Source: Prevotella sp. (GTDB lineage Bacteria > Bacteroidota > Bacteroidia > Bacteroidales > Bacteroidaceae). From it: 44,184 nucleotides of DNA. Below the pieces are notes generated by a model. It saw only the letters and a list, made by a program, of their open reading frames with translations. It did not search any database and was not told the origin of the DNA. Positions within the stretch are counted from its first letter, which is position 1. Every line of letters begins with the position of its first letter. This document shows, one piece after another, positions 34,153-42,007 of the stretch. The translations under genes and the position numbers were made by a program. The stretch lies in assembly GCA_017548605.1 (NCBI GenBank), contig JAFYZT010000035.1:1-44184 (forward strand). The letters run 5' to 3'.

Positions 34153-34228
34153 CCCCTCCCTTGGGGAGGGCAGGGGTGGGTCTCATCATCTTCTCGTTTT
34201 CCCCTCCCTCGGGGAGGGCTAGGGTGGG
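34153..34228. repeat. Two tandem GGGAGGG hairpin / G-quadruplex repeats after mnmG
   Basis: CCCCTCCC-TT-GGGGAGGG (34153-34170) with CAGGGGTGGG, then CCCCTCCC-TC-GGGGAGGG (34201-34218) with CTAGGGTGGG. The copies are 48 bp apart; the second ends 5 bp from the mnmG stop codon. Confidence 0.8.
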
Positions 34229-34233
34229 TATCG

Positions 34234-36105
34234 TCACCTACCCATCAGTACCAGCATGGCATTGATGTCGCTGGGTGACACACCTGGTATACGACTGGCT
34301 TGTGCAAGTGTTTCCGGGTCGATGCGTTTGAGCTTCTGACGTGCCTCGGTAGAGATGGCGTTGAGGTTGTCGTAGTCGAAATGACCCCGAATCTTGATGT
34401 TTTCGAGTCGTCGCATCTTGTCTGCCATCATCCGTTCGCGGTCGATATAGCCCTTGTATTTGAGTCGTATCTCAGCTCCCTCGGCTATCTCCTCCTTACG
34501 GTTGGCGGGAGCGTCAAGCAGTGCCTTCAGCTCGGGCAGTTGTTCGGCGGCGTCGGCGATGGTCACCTGAGGCCGGCAGAGCACGTCGATGAGTGGGCAA
34601 CCGCCGTGGAGTGGGGTGGTGCCCACCCGTTCGAGCATGGCGTTCATCTGTTGCGCCTTCACATGTGTATGTTCGCAATAGTCGATGATGCGGTGTATGG
34701 CCTCTTTCTTCTCCAGCCACCAGTTCAGTCGTTCGCTGTCGGCTAGTCCGATGGCATGCGCCTTCTCCGTCAGTCGTTCGTCGGCATCGTCCTGACGGAG
34801 AAGCACACGGTATTCGGCGCGAGAGGTAAACATACGGTAGGGCTCGTCGACACCTTTCGTCACCAGGTCGTCGATGAGCACGCCGATATAGCTCTCATCG
34901 CGTCCTAGGACGAGTGGTATGCCGCCGCCACATCGTATGGCTGCGTTGGTACCCGCCACAAGGCCCTGTCCTGCTGCCTCCTCATAGCCCGTGGTGCCGT
35001 TGACCTGTCCGGCGAGGAACAGTCCCTCAATCACCTTTGACTCGAGGGAGTGGTGCAGCTGGGTGGGGTCGAAGAAATCATATTCGATGGCATAACCCGG
35101 TCGGTACACCTTCACGTCGCGCAGGGCGGGGATATGGTGTAGTGCTTCTATCTGCACATCCATGGGCATGCTCGACGAGAAGCCGTTGAGGTACATCTCA
35201 TTGGTGTTCTCTCCTTCGGGCTCGAGGAAGAGCAGGTGCTGTTCCCTTTCGGGGAAGGTGATGAGTTTCGTCTCTATCGACGGACAGTAACGTGGACCGA
35301 TGCTTTGTATCTGTCCGTTATACAGCGGCGACTGCTCGATGCCGCCCATCAGTGTCTTGTGTACCTCGGGGTTGGTGTAGCATATCCAGCAGGGCAGCTG
35401 TTGCAGGGCACGATGTCGGTTGAGGAAACTGAACTGGTGGAATGTGTCCTCGCCGTCCTGTATCTCCATATCCTCGAAATGTACCGTGCGACGGTCAATC
35501 CTCACCGGTGTGCCCGTCTTCATCCTGTCGCTGCGTATGCCGTGGCGTGTGATGCTCTCGGTGAGGTGGTGTGCCGCCGGCTCGGCGATACGTCCGCCTT
35601 CCACCTTCCTCGGACCGATATGCATCAGTCCGTTGAGGAACGTGCCGGCGGTAAGCACGATGCTCTTGGCATGGAATGTGGCACCCCAGATGGTCTTAAC
35701 GCCCGTGGCCACACCATCGTCCACCATCAACTCTTCAACCTGGTCCTGCCAGATGTCGAGGTTGGCTGTGTGGTCGAGGGTCTCCCTCCATTTCCAGATG
35801 AATTTACCGCGGTCGCATTGTGCCCTCGGGCTCCATACCGCTGGTCCTTTCGACATATTCAACATACGGAACTGTATGGCCGTGGCGTCGGTCACCAGAC
35901 CCATCTGTCCTCCCATGGCATCAATCTCGCGTACAATCTGTCCCTTGGCGATGCCCCCCACGGCGGGGTTGCACGACATCTGCGCGATTTTGTTCATGTC
36001 CATGGTGATGAGCAGGGTATGCGCACCCATGCGGGCTGCCGCGCAGGCTGCCTCGCATCCGGCGTGTCCAGCGCCGATGACTATCACATCGTAGGAAAGG
36101 TTCAT
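34234..36105 (-). CDS. mnmG: tRNA uridine-5-carboxymethylaminomethyl modification enzyme MnmG
   Basis: A 623-residue FAD enzyme that with MnmE installs the cmnm5 group on U34 of several tRNAs. The dinucleotide fold is at the N-terminus (YDVIVIGAGHAGCEAACAAARMGAHTLLIT). Other signatures are SCNPAVGGIAKGQIVREIDAMGGQMG, TGTFLNGLMHIGPRKVEGGR, GLFLAGQVNGTTGYEEAAGQGLVAGTNAA and EYRVLLRQDDADERLTEKA. The C-terminal MnmE-binding helical domain is complete. A minus-strand TAACTTTGC (36130-36138), 25 nt before the ATG, is a probable -7 box without a clear -33. mnmG (gidA) is often close to the chromosomal origin in bacteria, which agrees with the parS-like sites beside it. Confidence 0.97.
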   Translation of the reverse strand: MNLSYDVIVIGAGHAGCEAACAAARMGAHTLLITMDMNKIAQMSCNPAVGGIAKGQIVREIDAMGGQMGLVTDATAIQFRMLNMSKGPAVWSPRAQCDRGKFIWKWRETLDHTANLDIWQDQVEELMVDDGVATGVKTIWGATFHAKSIVLTAGTFLNGLMHIGPRKVEGGRIAEPAAHHLTESITRHGIRSDRMKTGTPVRIDRRTVHFEDMEIQDGEDTFHQFSFLNRHRALQQLPCWICYTNPEVHKTLMGGIEQSPLYNGQIQSIGPRYCPSIETKLITFPEREQHLLFLEPEGENTNEMYLNGFSSSMPMDVQIEALHHIPALRDVKVYRPGYAIEYDFFDPTQLHHSLESKVIEGLFLAGQVNGTTGYEEAAGQGLVAGTNAAIRCGGGIPLVLGRDESYIGVLIDDLVTKGVDEPYRMFTSRAEYRVLLRQDDADERLTEKAHAIGLADSERLNWWLEKKEAIHRIIDYCEHTHVKAQQMNAMLERVGTTPLHGGCPLIDVLCRPQVTIADAAEQLPELKALLDAPANRKEEIAEGAEIRLKYKGYIDRERMMADKMRRLENIKIRGHFDYDNLNAISTEARQKLKRIDPETLAQASRIPGVSPSDINAMLVLMGR

Positions 36106-36157
36106 CTGTGGTGTTTGTGTTTCTTCGGTGCAAAGTTACTCTTTTTTTGCTAAAAAC

Positions 36158-36189
36158 TTTGAAATATCATTAAATAATAGTATTTTTGC
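36158..36189 (+). promoter_or_regulatory. Promoter of the fumarate reductase operon
   Basis: TTTG (36158-36161), a 19 bp spacer and TATTTTTGC (36181-36189), an exact Bacteroidota promoter. The predicted start near 36194 leaves a leader of about 120 nt before the cytochrome b ATG, long for this group. Confidence 0.78.
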
Positions 36190-36315
36190 AGACGTTATGG
36201 GTCTTTCCGATACCTAAATAGTGGTATGGAGGGCTTTTTTGTCTGTTAAACCAGGTCTATTACTCTTAGAAACCCTTTCGTAAATATTTTATAATTTTTT
36301 AAATATCAAACTTTT

Positions 36316-37158
36316 ATGTGGTTAATTAATTCATCAATTGGTAGAAAAGTAGTGATGTCAGTCACTGGCATCGCACTGATCTTGTTTTTGACGTTCCACT
36401 GTTGCATGAACATCGTTGCGCTGTTCTCAGGTCATGCTTATAATACGATCTGCGAACTGCTCGGTGCGAACTGGTATGCTGTGGCGGCGACACTTGCCTT
36501 GGCGGCTTTGGCTGTCATCCACATTGTCTATGCCTTCATCCTCACCGCACAGAACAGACGCGCACGTGGCGAAAACCGCTATGAGGTATCAACGACGGTG
36601 AATGCCGGAAAGGTGGAATGGGCTTCCAAAAACATGCTTGTGCTGGGTATCATCATCGTGCTGGGACTGTTGCTCCACCTGTGGAACTTCTGGTACAACA
36701 TGATGTTCGCCGAGCTGTTCCCCTGTCTGCACAGCGACCCCGCTCCTGCCGACGGTTTCGGAAAGATTGCCACCACTTTCGGTAACCCCGTCTATGTGGT
36801 GCTGTATATCATCTGGCTCGTCGCCCTCTGGTTCCACCTCACCCACGGCTTCTGGAGTTCATTGCAGACCCTCGGATGGAATGGCAAGGTTTGGTTCAAG
36901 CGCTGGAAGACTATCGGGAATATTTTCGTGACATTGCTCGTTGCCGGTTTCCTCGTGGTGGTGCTGGCTTTCACGTTCAAGTGTGCGCCCAGTCTCTGCA
37001 AGGCCGCTCAATGCAAGGCTCAGACCGAATGTGCGATGCAGGCTCCCTGCGACAAGGCTCATGCTGATTGTGACAAGGCTCATGCTGGTTGTGACAAGGC
37101 CAAGGCTGACTGCTGCAAGGAAAAAGCTGATTGCCCCAAGGCTCAGGCCGAACGCTAA
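36316..37158 (+). CDS. frdC: Fumarate reductase/succinate dehydrogenase cytochrome b subunit with Cys-rich tail
   Basis: A 280-residue membrane subunit of a type B (five-helix, di-haem) quinol:fumarate reductase. Residues 1-222 are the normal domain: five hydrophobic helices and histidines at 28, 69, 121 and 174/177 (FLTFHCCMN, AVIHIVYAF, LLLHLWNFW, WFHLTHGFW) that fit the haem b ligands. It passes electrons between menaquinol and the flavoprotein. The tail at 223-280 is unusual: ten cysteines at spacings of 5 to 7, with CDKAHAD, CDKAHAG, CDKAKAD as three tandem 21 bp units (37048-37110), plus CCKEKAD and CPKAQAER. In five-helix relatives the C-terminus is periplasmic, so the tail might bind metals or form disulfides there. 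It heads the C-A-B operon. Confidence 0.93.
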   Translation: MWLINSSIGRKVVMSVTGIALILFLTFHCCMNIVALFSGHAYNTICELLGANWYAVAATLALAALAVIHIVYAFILTAQNRRARGENRYEVSTTVNAGKVEWASKNMLVLGIIIVLGLLLHLWNFWYNMMFAELFPCLHSDPAPADGFGKIATTFGNPVYVVLYIIWLVALWFHLTHGFWSSLQTLGWNGKVWFKRWKTIGNIFVTLLVAGFLVVVLAFTFKCAPSLCKAAQCKAQTECAMQAPCDKAHADCDKAHAGCDKAKADCCKEKADCPKAQAER

Positions 37159-37203
37159 CCTTTTAATTCATTTTATTTTTCAATTCTATAATATTTGAAA
37201 AAC

Positions 37204-39183
37204 ATGGCAAAAGTAATTGATTCTAAGATTCCCGCAGGTCCAGTGCCTGAGAAATGGAAGGAATATAAGGCTCATCAGCGACTGGTCAACCCGAAGAATA
37301 AGCTGAAACTTGACGTTATCGTTGTCGGTACGGGTCTGGCTGGTGCCTCTGCCGCCGCTTCGCTGGGTGAGATGGGCTTCAATGTCATCAACCTGTGCAT
37401 TCAGGACTCTCCCCGTCGTGCTCACTCCATCGCTGCCCAGGGTGGTATCAACGCCGCCAAGTGCTATCAGAACGATGGTGATTCCGTATATCGTCTGTTC
37501 TACGACACCGTGAAGGGTGGTGACTACCGTGCCCGCGAGGCCAATGTCTATCGTCTGGCAGAGGTGTCAAACAATATCATCGACCAGTGTGTGGCACAGG
37601 GTGTTCCCTTCGCCCGTGAGTATGGAGGTATGTTGGCCAACCGTTCGTTCGGTGGTGCCCAGGTAAGCCGTACGTTTTACGCTAAGGGTCAGACGGGTCA
37701 GCAGCTGCTGCTCGGTGCCTACAGTTCATTGAGCTGCCAGGTGGAAGCCGGCAAGGTGAAGCTCTACACCCGTTACGAGATGGAGGATGTGGTGATTGTC
37801 GACGGCCGCGCCCGCGGTATCATCGCCAAGAACCTCGTCACCGGCGAGCTGGAGCGTTTCAGCGCCAATGCCGTGGTCATCGCTACCGGTGGATATGGTA
37901 ACACCTATTTCCTCTCCACCAACGCCATGGGTTGCAACTGCACCGCTGCCGTTCAGTGCTATCGCAAGGGTGCTTATTTCGCTAACCCCTCCTACGTGCA
38001 GATTCACCCGACATGTATCCCGGTACACGGCGACAAGCAGTCGAAGCTGACGCTGATGTCGGAGTCGTTGCGTAACGACGGTCGTATCTGGGTGCCTAAG
38101 AAAATTGAGGACGCCAAAGCTCTGCAGAACGGCACCAAACAAGGTTGGGAGATTCCCGAGGAAGACCGCGACTACTATCTGGAGCGTCGTTATCCCGCCT
38201 TCGGTAACCTCGTGCCGCGCGACGTGGCTTCACGTGCCGCCAAGGAGCGTTGCGACAAAGGCTTCGGCGTGAACAATACCGGTCTGGCCGTGTTCCTCGA
38301 CTTCTCCGAGTCCATCAACCGTCTGGGCATCGATGTGATTATGCAGCGTTATGGCAACCTCTTCGAGATGTACGAGGAGATTACCGACGTGTTCCCCGGC
38401 GATGTGGCCAACGAAATCAATGGTGTGACCTATTACAAGCCGATGATGATCTATCCCGCTATCCACTACACCATGGGTGGTATCTGGGTAGATTACGAGC
38501 TGCAGACGTCCATCCCCGGCCTGTTCGCCATCGGTGAGTGCAACTTCTCCGACCACGGTGCTAACCGCCTCGGTGCTTCTGCACTGATGCAGGGTTTGGC
38601 CGACGGTTACTTCGTGCTGCCGTACACCATCCAGAACTACCTCGCCGACCAGGCTGTATGGCCGAAGGTTAGCACCGACCTGCCCGAATTCGACGAGGCA
38701 GAGAAGGCTGTGGATGCCGAACTCACCCGTCTGCTCAACATCAAGGGTAAACGTTCTGTTGACTCCATCCACAAGGAGCTGGGTCACATCATGTGGGAGT
38801 ACGTAGGTATGGGCCGCACCGCTGAAGGTCTGAAGACCGGTCTGAAGAAGATGCATGAGTTGGAGAAAGAGTTCGACACCAACCTGTTTGTGCCTGGCAC
38901 GAAGGAAGGCCTGAACATCGAACTCGACAAGGCCGTTCACCTGCGCGACTTCTTCACCATGGGTCAGCTCGTCGCTTTCGACGCTTTGAGCCGTAACGAG
39001 TCCTGCGGCGGTCACTTCCGCGAGGAGTACCAGACCGAGGAAGGCGAGGCCAAGCGCGACGACAAGAACTACTTCTACGTAGGCTGCTGGGAGTACAAAG
39101 GCAAGGGCAACGAGCCCGAGCTCATCAAGGAGCCGCTGGAGTATGAAGCTATCAAAGTACAAACCCGTAACTATAAGAATTAA
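37204..39183 (+). CDS. frdA: Fumarate reductase/succinate dehydrogenase flavoprotein subunit
   Basis: A 659-residue catalytic subunit, with the FAD dinucleotide fold [23 protein letters not shown] (GTGLAG at 42-47) and the covalent FAD histidine in [16 protein letters not shown] (His74). Substrate and active-site regions include [71 protein letters not shown] and [15 protein letters not shown]. The sequence resembles the type B enzymes of Bacteroides and Wolinella. A TTG start three codons earlier is possible; the ATG at 37204 is preferred. It follows frdC by 45 bp and precedes frdB by 5 bp. In fermenting Bacteroidota this complex mainly reduces fumarate to succinate. Confidence 0.97.
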   Translation: MAKVIDSKIPAGPVPEKWKEYKAHQRLVNPKNKLKLDVIVVGTGLAGASAAASLGEMGFNVINLCIQDSPRRAHSIAAQGGINAAKCYQNDGDSVYRLFYDTVKGGDYRAREANVYRLAEVSNNIIDQCVAQGVPFAREYGGMLANRSFGGAQVSRTFYAKGQTGQQLLLGAYSSLSCQVEAGKVKLYTRYEMEDVVIVDGRARGIIAKNLVTGELERFSANAVVIATGGYGNTYFLSTNAMGCNCTAAVQCYRKGAYFANPSYVQIHPTCIPVHGDKQSKLTLMSESLRNDGRIWVPKKIEDAKALQNGTKQGWEIPEEDRDYYLERRYPAFGNLVPRDVASRAAKERCDKGFGVNNTGLAVFLDFSESINRLGIDVIMQRYGNLFEMYEEITDVFPGDVANEINGVTYYKPMMIYPAIHYTMGGIWVDYELQTSIPGLFAIGECNFSDHGANRLGASALMQGLADGYFVLPYTIQNYLADQAVWPKVSTDLPEFDEAEKAVDAELTRLLNIKGKRSVDSIHKELGHIMWEYVGMGRTAEGLKTGLKKMHELEKEFDTNLFVPGTKEGLNIELDKAVHLRDFFTMGQLVAFDALSRNESCGGHFREEYQTEEGEAKRDDKNYFYVGCWEYKGKGNEPELIKEPLEYEAIKVQTRNYKN

Positions 39184-39188
39184 AGACT

Positions 39189-39947
39189 ATGGCTAAGAAT
39201 ATAAGTTTTACAATAAAATTTTGGCGTCAGAACGGTCCGAAAGATGCGGGACACTTCGATACCCATGAGATGAAGGACATCCCTGATGACACTTCTTTCC
39301 TCGAGATGCTTGACATCCTGAATGAGGAACTGATCAACGAAGGCAAGGAACCCTTCGTGTTCGACCACGACTGCCGCGAAGGTATCTGCGGCATGTGCTC
39401 GCTCTATATCAACGGTACGCCGCACGGCAAGACAGAGCGCGGTGCCACCACCTGCCAGCTTTACATGCGCCGCTTCAACGACGGCGATGTTATCACCGTC
39501 GAGCCGTGGCGCTCCGCCGGCTTCCCCGTTATCAAGGACTGCATGGTTGACCGCAACGCTTTCGATAAGATTATCCAGGCTGGTGGCTACACCACCGTCC
39601 GCACAGGTCAGGCTCAGGATGCCAATGCCATCCTCATCCCCAAACAGGATGCTGACGAGGCAATGGACTGCGCCAGCTGCATCGGCTGTGGTGCCTGCGT
39701 CGCTGCCTGCAAGAACGGCTCTGCCATGCTCTTCGTGAGCTCGAAGGTGAGTCAGTTGGCACTCCTTCCTCAAGGTCGTCCCGAGGCTGCCAAGCGTGCC
39801 AAGGCGATGATTGCCCGTATGGACGAGCTGGGCTTCGGTAACTGCACGAACACACGTGCCTGCGAAGCCGTCTGCCCGAAGAATGAGACCATCGCCAACA
39901 TCGCCCGCCTGAACCGCGAGTTCATCAAGGCCAAGTTGAACGATTAA
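39189..39947 (+). CDS. frdB: Fumarate reductase/succinate dehydrogenase iron-sulfur subunit
   Basis: A 252-residue electron-transfer subunit. The N-terminal ferredoxin-like [2Fe-2S] site is Cys62, 67, 70 and 89 ([21 protein letters not shown] ... TTCQLY). The C-terminal half binds the [4Fe-4S] and [3Fe-4S] clusters with Cys161, 164, 167, 170, 174 ([14 protein letters not shown]) and Cys219, 225, 229 ([15 protein letters not shown]). It links frdA to the haem subunit. The ATG is 5 bp after the frdA stop, and a strong hairpin terminator follows 36 bp after its stop, closing the operon. Confidence 0.97.
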   Translation: MAKNISFTIKFWRQNGPKDAGHFDTHEMKDIPDDTSFLEMLDILNEELINEGKEPFVFDHDCREGICGMCSLYINGTPHGKTERGATTCQLYMRRFNDGDVITVEPWRSAGFPVIKDCMVDRNAFDKIIQAGGYTTVRTGQAQDANAILIPKQDADEAMDCASCIGCGACVAACKNGSAMLFVSSKVSQLALLPQGRPEAAKRAKAMIARMDELGFGNCTNTRACEAVCPKNETIANIARLNREFIKAKLND

Positions 39948-39983
39948 GCGCAGTGCCAAGTGATTTATCACAAGCAACTCAAT

Positions 39984-40015
39984 AAAAAAGTGGAGGTCCG
40001 ACCTCCACTTTTTTT
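39984..40015. terminator. Rho-independent terminator after frdB
   Basis: AAAAAAGTGGAGGT (39984-39997) pairs perfectly with 40001-40014 around a CCG loop and is followed by a T-run. Because the stem has A- and T-runs on both sides it could work in both directions. Confidence 0.93.
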
Positions 40016-40088
40016 GTGTTGAGTAAAGTCTTACCGTTATGATATACTATATCCACTAAATAACTGGAACGAAAAACTTATTCGATTA

Positions 40089-40119
40089 TTTGCGAATTTT
40101 GTTTTTTTATGTAATTTTG
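40089..40119 (+). promoter_or_regulatory. Promoter of higBA with upstream palindrome
   Basis: TTTG (40089-40092), a 19 bp spacer and TAATTTTG (40112-40119). A palindrome, GATATA-C-TATATC (40041-40053), lies 35 bp upstream of the -33 element and could be an operator for the HigA repressor, although it is further out than usual. Confidence 0.7.
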
Positions 40120-40140
40120 TAGCCGTAATCACATTGATGT

Positions 40141-40458
40141 ATGGTTGTTACTTTTAATGAGGAATACTTGGAAAGGCTGTATACTTCGGGCCAGACGGGG
40201 CTGAAGAAACTCAGGTTTCAACCTCAGGTCGTCCGGGGGTATCAAAAAGCTGTGAAGTATTTGATTCAAGCTGCACGGATAGAGGATTTATTCCCATTTA
40301 AGTCACTTCATTTCGAGTCTTTGCATGGAGATAAAGAAGGACGGTTTTCCGTGAGAGCAAATGACCAGTACCGTGTTGAATTTACGATAGAAAAAACGAC
40401 AGATGAACCAATAGTAACCATCTGCAACATTATGGAATTATCAAATCATTATAAATAA
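40141..40458 (+). CDS. higB: HigB-type toxin (RelE/ParE superfamily)
   Basis: A 105-residue protein matching HigB/RelE-type mRNA interferases, which cut mRNA on the ribosome. Features are FQPQVVRGYQKAVKYLIQAARIEDLFPFKSLHFESLHGDKEGRFSVRANDQYRVEFTIEK, with the family's basic region, the central RFSVRANDQYRVEF core and the late TICNIMELSNHYK. The order toxin first, antitoxin second is typical of higBA. The antitoxin gene begins 16 bp after the stop. The ATG at 40141 is about 16 nt after the predicted start of transcription. Loss of toxin activity cannot be judged from sequence. Confidence 0.9.
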   Translation: MVVTFNEEYLERLYTSGQTGLKKLRFQPQVVRGYQKAVKYLIQAARIEDLFPFKSLHFESLHGDKEGRFSVRANDQYRVEFTIEKTTDEPIVTICNIMELSNHYK

Positions 40459-40474
40459 CAGAGGAGGAAATATT

Positions 40475-40819
40475 ATGGTCAAAGTTAAAGACATTGCGGC
40501 AGAAAAGATGGCAAATAATATGACTTCATCGGAATTGATTCATCCAGGAGAGATGATCAAAGATGAAATCATTGCCCGAGGAATAACCCAGAAGGAACTG
40601 GCTCGTCAAATGGGCGTGTCATATACGGTATTTAACGAGATATTAAATGGGAAACGGCCTGTCACCACGGAATATGCATTATTGCTCGAGGCTGCACTCG
40701 GAACAGATGCCAATATATGGATAGGTATGCAAGCGGCATATAACATGCAGCGAATCAAACAAGATACATCATTCATGAAACGACTTGATAATATTCGCAG
40801 GATTGCAGCAGTACTCTAA
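40475..40819 (+). CDS. higA: HigA-type antitoxin, XRE family
   Basis: A 114-residue helix-turn-helix protein (LIHPGEMIKDEIIARGITQKELARQMGVSYTVFNEILNGKRPVTTEYALLLEAALGTDANIWIGMQAAYNMQRIKQ), the classic HigA/VapI pattern. It neutralises HigB and represses its own promoter in known systems. The start is preceded by GAGGAGG (40461-40467), 7 nt from the ATG. That is a near-perfect Shine-Dalgarno site, rare in Bacteroidota, and it supports acquisition by transfer. The ATG at 40475 is therefore well supported. Confidence 0.93.
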   Translation: MVKVKDIAAEKMANNMTSSELIHPGEMIKDEIIARGITQKELARQMGVSYTVFNEILNGKRPVTTEYALLLEAALGTDANIWIGMQAAYNMQRIKQDTSFMKRLDNIRRIAAVL

Positions 40820-40847
40820 TTAATTATCATCCAAACAGTAATTACGA

Positions 40848-41321
40848 ATGAAATCTTTTCTTAAACTCTTGACCCTGTTCATCCTGCTGTTGTCGGCACC
40901 GTTGTTCTGTGCCTGCGGGGATGATGACAATGAAGAGTCTATCGAGTATGTTGACGTAAGCACATACATATTGGGCAAATGGAAAACCTATAAAGCCACG
41001 GCCAATAACGGTCAACAGAGCATGACGCAGAGCATCAGTAAAGATGGCACCTTGTCCGAGGCGTATATTGAGGTGGAATTCAAAACGGGAGGAATAGCCT
41101 CCGTCAGCGCTTGGAGCGTTGATAACAATGGATTAAGCTCGTGGGAAACAGAACAGGGAACCTATACTGTTGATGGTAATACAGTGAAAATCTCTTCCGA
41201 AGATGGTGGTTCTTTCTCCCTCACATTCGACCAAAAGTCCAAAGAACTCTATCTGAGGGGTTACGTTACCGATGAATATGGCGGTAATATCTCTGTTTTT
41301 ATCTATTTCAAAAGACAATAG
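40848..41321 (+). CDS. Small lipoprotein, lipocalin-like
   Basis: A 157-residue protein with a lipoprotein-type signal (MKSFLKLLTLFILLLSAPLFCAC, probable lipidation at Cys23) followed by an Asp/Glu-rich linker (GDDDNEES). The remaining part is a beta-rich domain (YILGKWKTYKATANNG ... WETEQGTYTVDGNTVKISSEDGGSFSLTFDQKSKELYLRG), resembling the lipocalin-like domains common in Bacteroidota lipoproteins. No binding partner or ligand is evident. It begins 28 bp after higA on the same strand and might share its transcript, but a functional link is not implied. Convergent with the TPR-like gene; an inverted repeat separates them. Confidence 0.75.
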   Translation: MKSFLKLLTLFILLLSAPLFCACGDDDNEESIEYVDVSTYILGKWKTYKATANNGQQSMTQSISKDGTLSEAYIEVEFKTGGIASVSAWSVDNNGLSSWETEQGTYTVDGNTVKISSEDGGSFSLTFDQKSKELYLRGYVTDEYGGNISVFIYFKRQ

Positions 41322-41337
41322 CGTTACTCCATTTTTT

Positions 41338-41473
41338 AGAAGTTAAGGAGTTAAGAAGTTATCGCTTCGCTCAGAAGTTAAGCCATAACCTTGCAAAACA
41401 CTATTTCAATGGTTTTTGTGAACCTTGGGCATACGGCTTAACTCCTTAACTTCTTTACTTCTTTAACTCCTTC
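41338..41473. repeat. Imperfect inverted repeat between convergent genes
   Basis: The left arm (41338-41386) has AGAAGTTA, AGGAGTTA, AGAAGTTA units, ATCGCTTCGCTCAG and AAGTTAAGCCAT. The right arm (41431-41473) reads as approximate complement (ATACGGCTTAACTCCTTAAC, then further CTTTA-type units). It has the same build as 4922-5050. Placed between converging genes, it may act as a bidirectional terminator. Confidence 0.72.
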
Positions 41474-41476
41474 TTT

Positions 41477-42007
41477 CTAATATCCCCCAGTTGCCTGTTT
41501 CATACCGTCCATAAAAGCCTGTTGTAGCTGTTTGGCCAGTTCGTTGTCGGGGTTGATTCTCAGGGCTTTCTCGTAATCTTCCATCACGTCCATGTAATAA
41601 CGCTGTCCGTTGATGGAGGGATTCTGAACGATGAGCGTCATGTAGAGGAAGCCGTGAAGGGTATAGATGTCGGACTCATCGGCATCTTTCAGTTTTTTCA
41701 TCTGCTCGATAGCCTGTTCCGCTTCTGTCAGAAGGCTTTCTGTCTGCGGTGCATGAGGATTGGTTACCGAGAACTCCAGACATGTCAATGCTATCTGGTA
41801 CTTCGGTTGAACACTATCGGGGAACATGGCATCGATACGCTTTAGTTCGGCCACGCAGTTGACCACAGATTCCGCTGTAGGTTGCTTTTTGGAGAGCGAC
41901 TGGCCGATGAGCTCCTGCATCGAGGACTCCTGGGCATGGATGTTTACTGAGGCCACGAAAAAGAGAGCGATGGCCAGGACACTTTTTTTAAAAATTTGAG
42001 ATGTCAT
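41477..42007 (-). CDS. Exported TPR-like protein
   Basis: A 176-residue protein with a signal peptide (MTSQIFKKSVLAIALFFVASVNIHA) and a helical mature part with TPR-like spacing (QPKYQIALTCLEFSVTNPHAPQTESLLTEAEQAIEQMKKLKDADESDIYTLHGFLYMTLIVQNPS, then VMEDYEKALRINPDNELAKQLQQAF). It is probably periplasmic. Its first 20 nt overlap the end of the TonB-dependent receptor gene, so the two are very probably translated from one message. That suggests it is an accessory of the receptor, although its function is unknown. Confidence 0.75.
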   Translation of the reverse strand: MTSQIFKKSVLAIALFFVASVNIHAQESSMQELIGQSLSKKQPTAESVVNCVAELKRIDAMFPDSVQPKYQIALTCLEFSVTNPHAPQTESLLTEAEQAIEQMKKLKDADESDIYTLHGFLYMTLIVQNPSINGQRYYMDVMEDYEKALRINPDNELAKQLQQAFMDGMKQATGGY

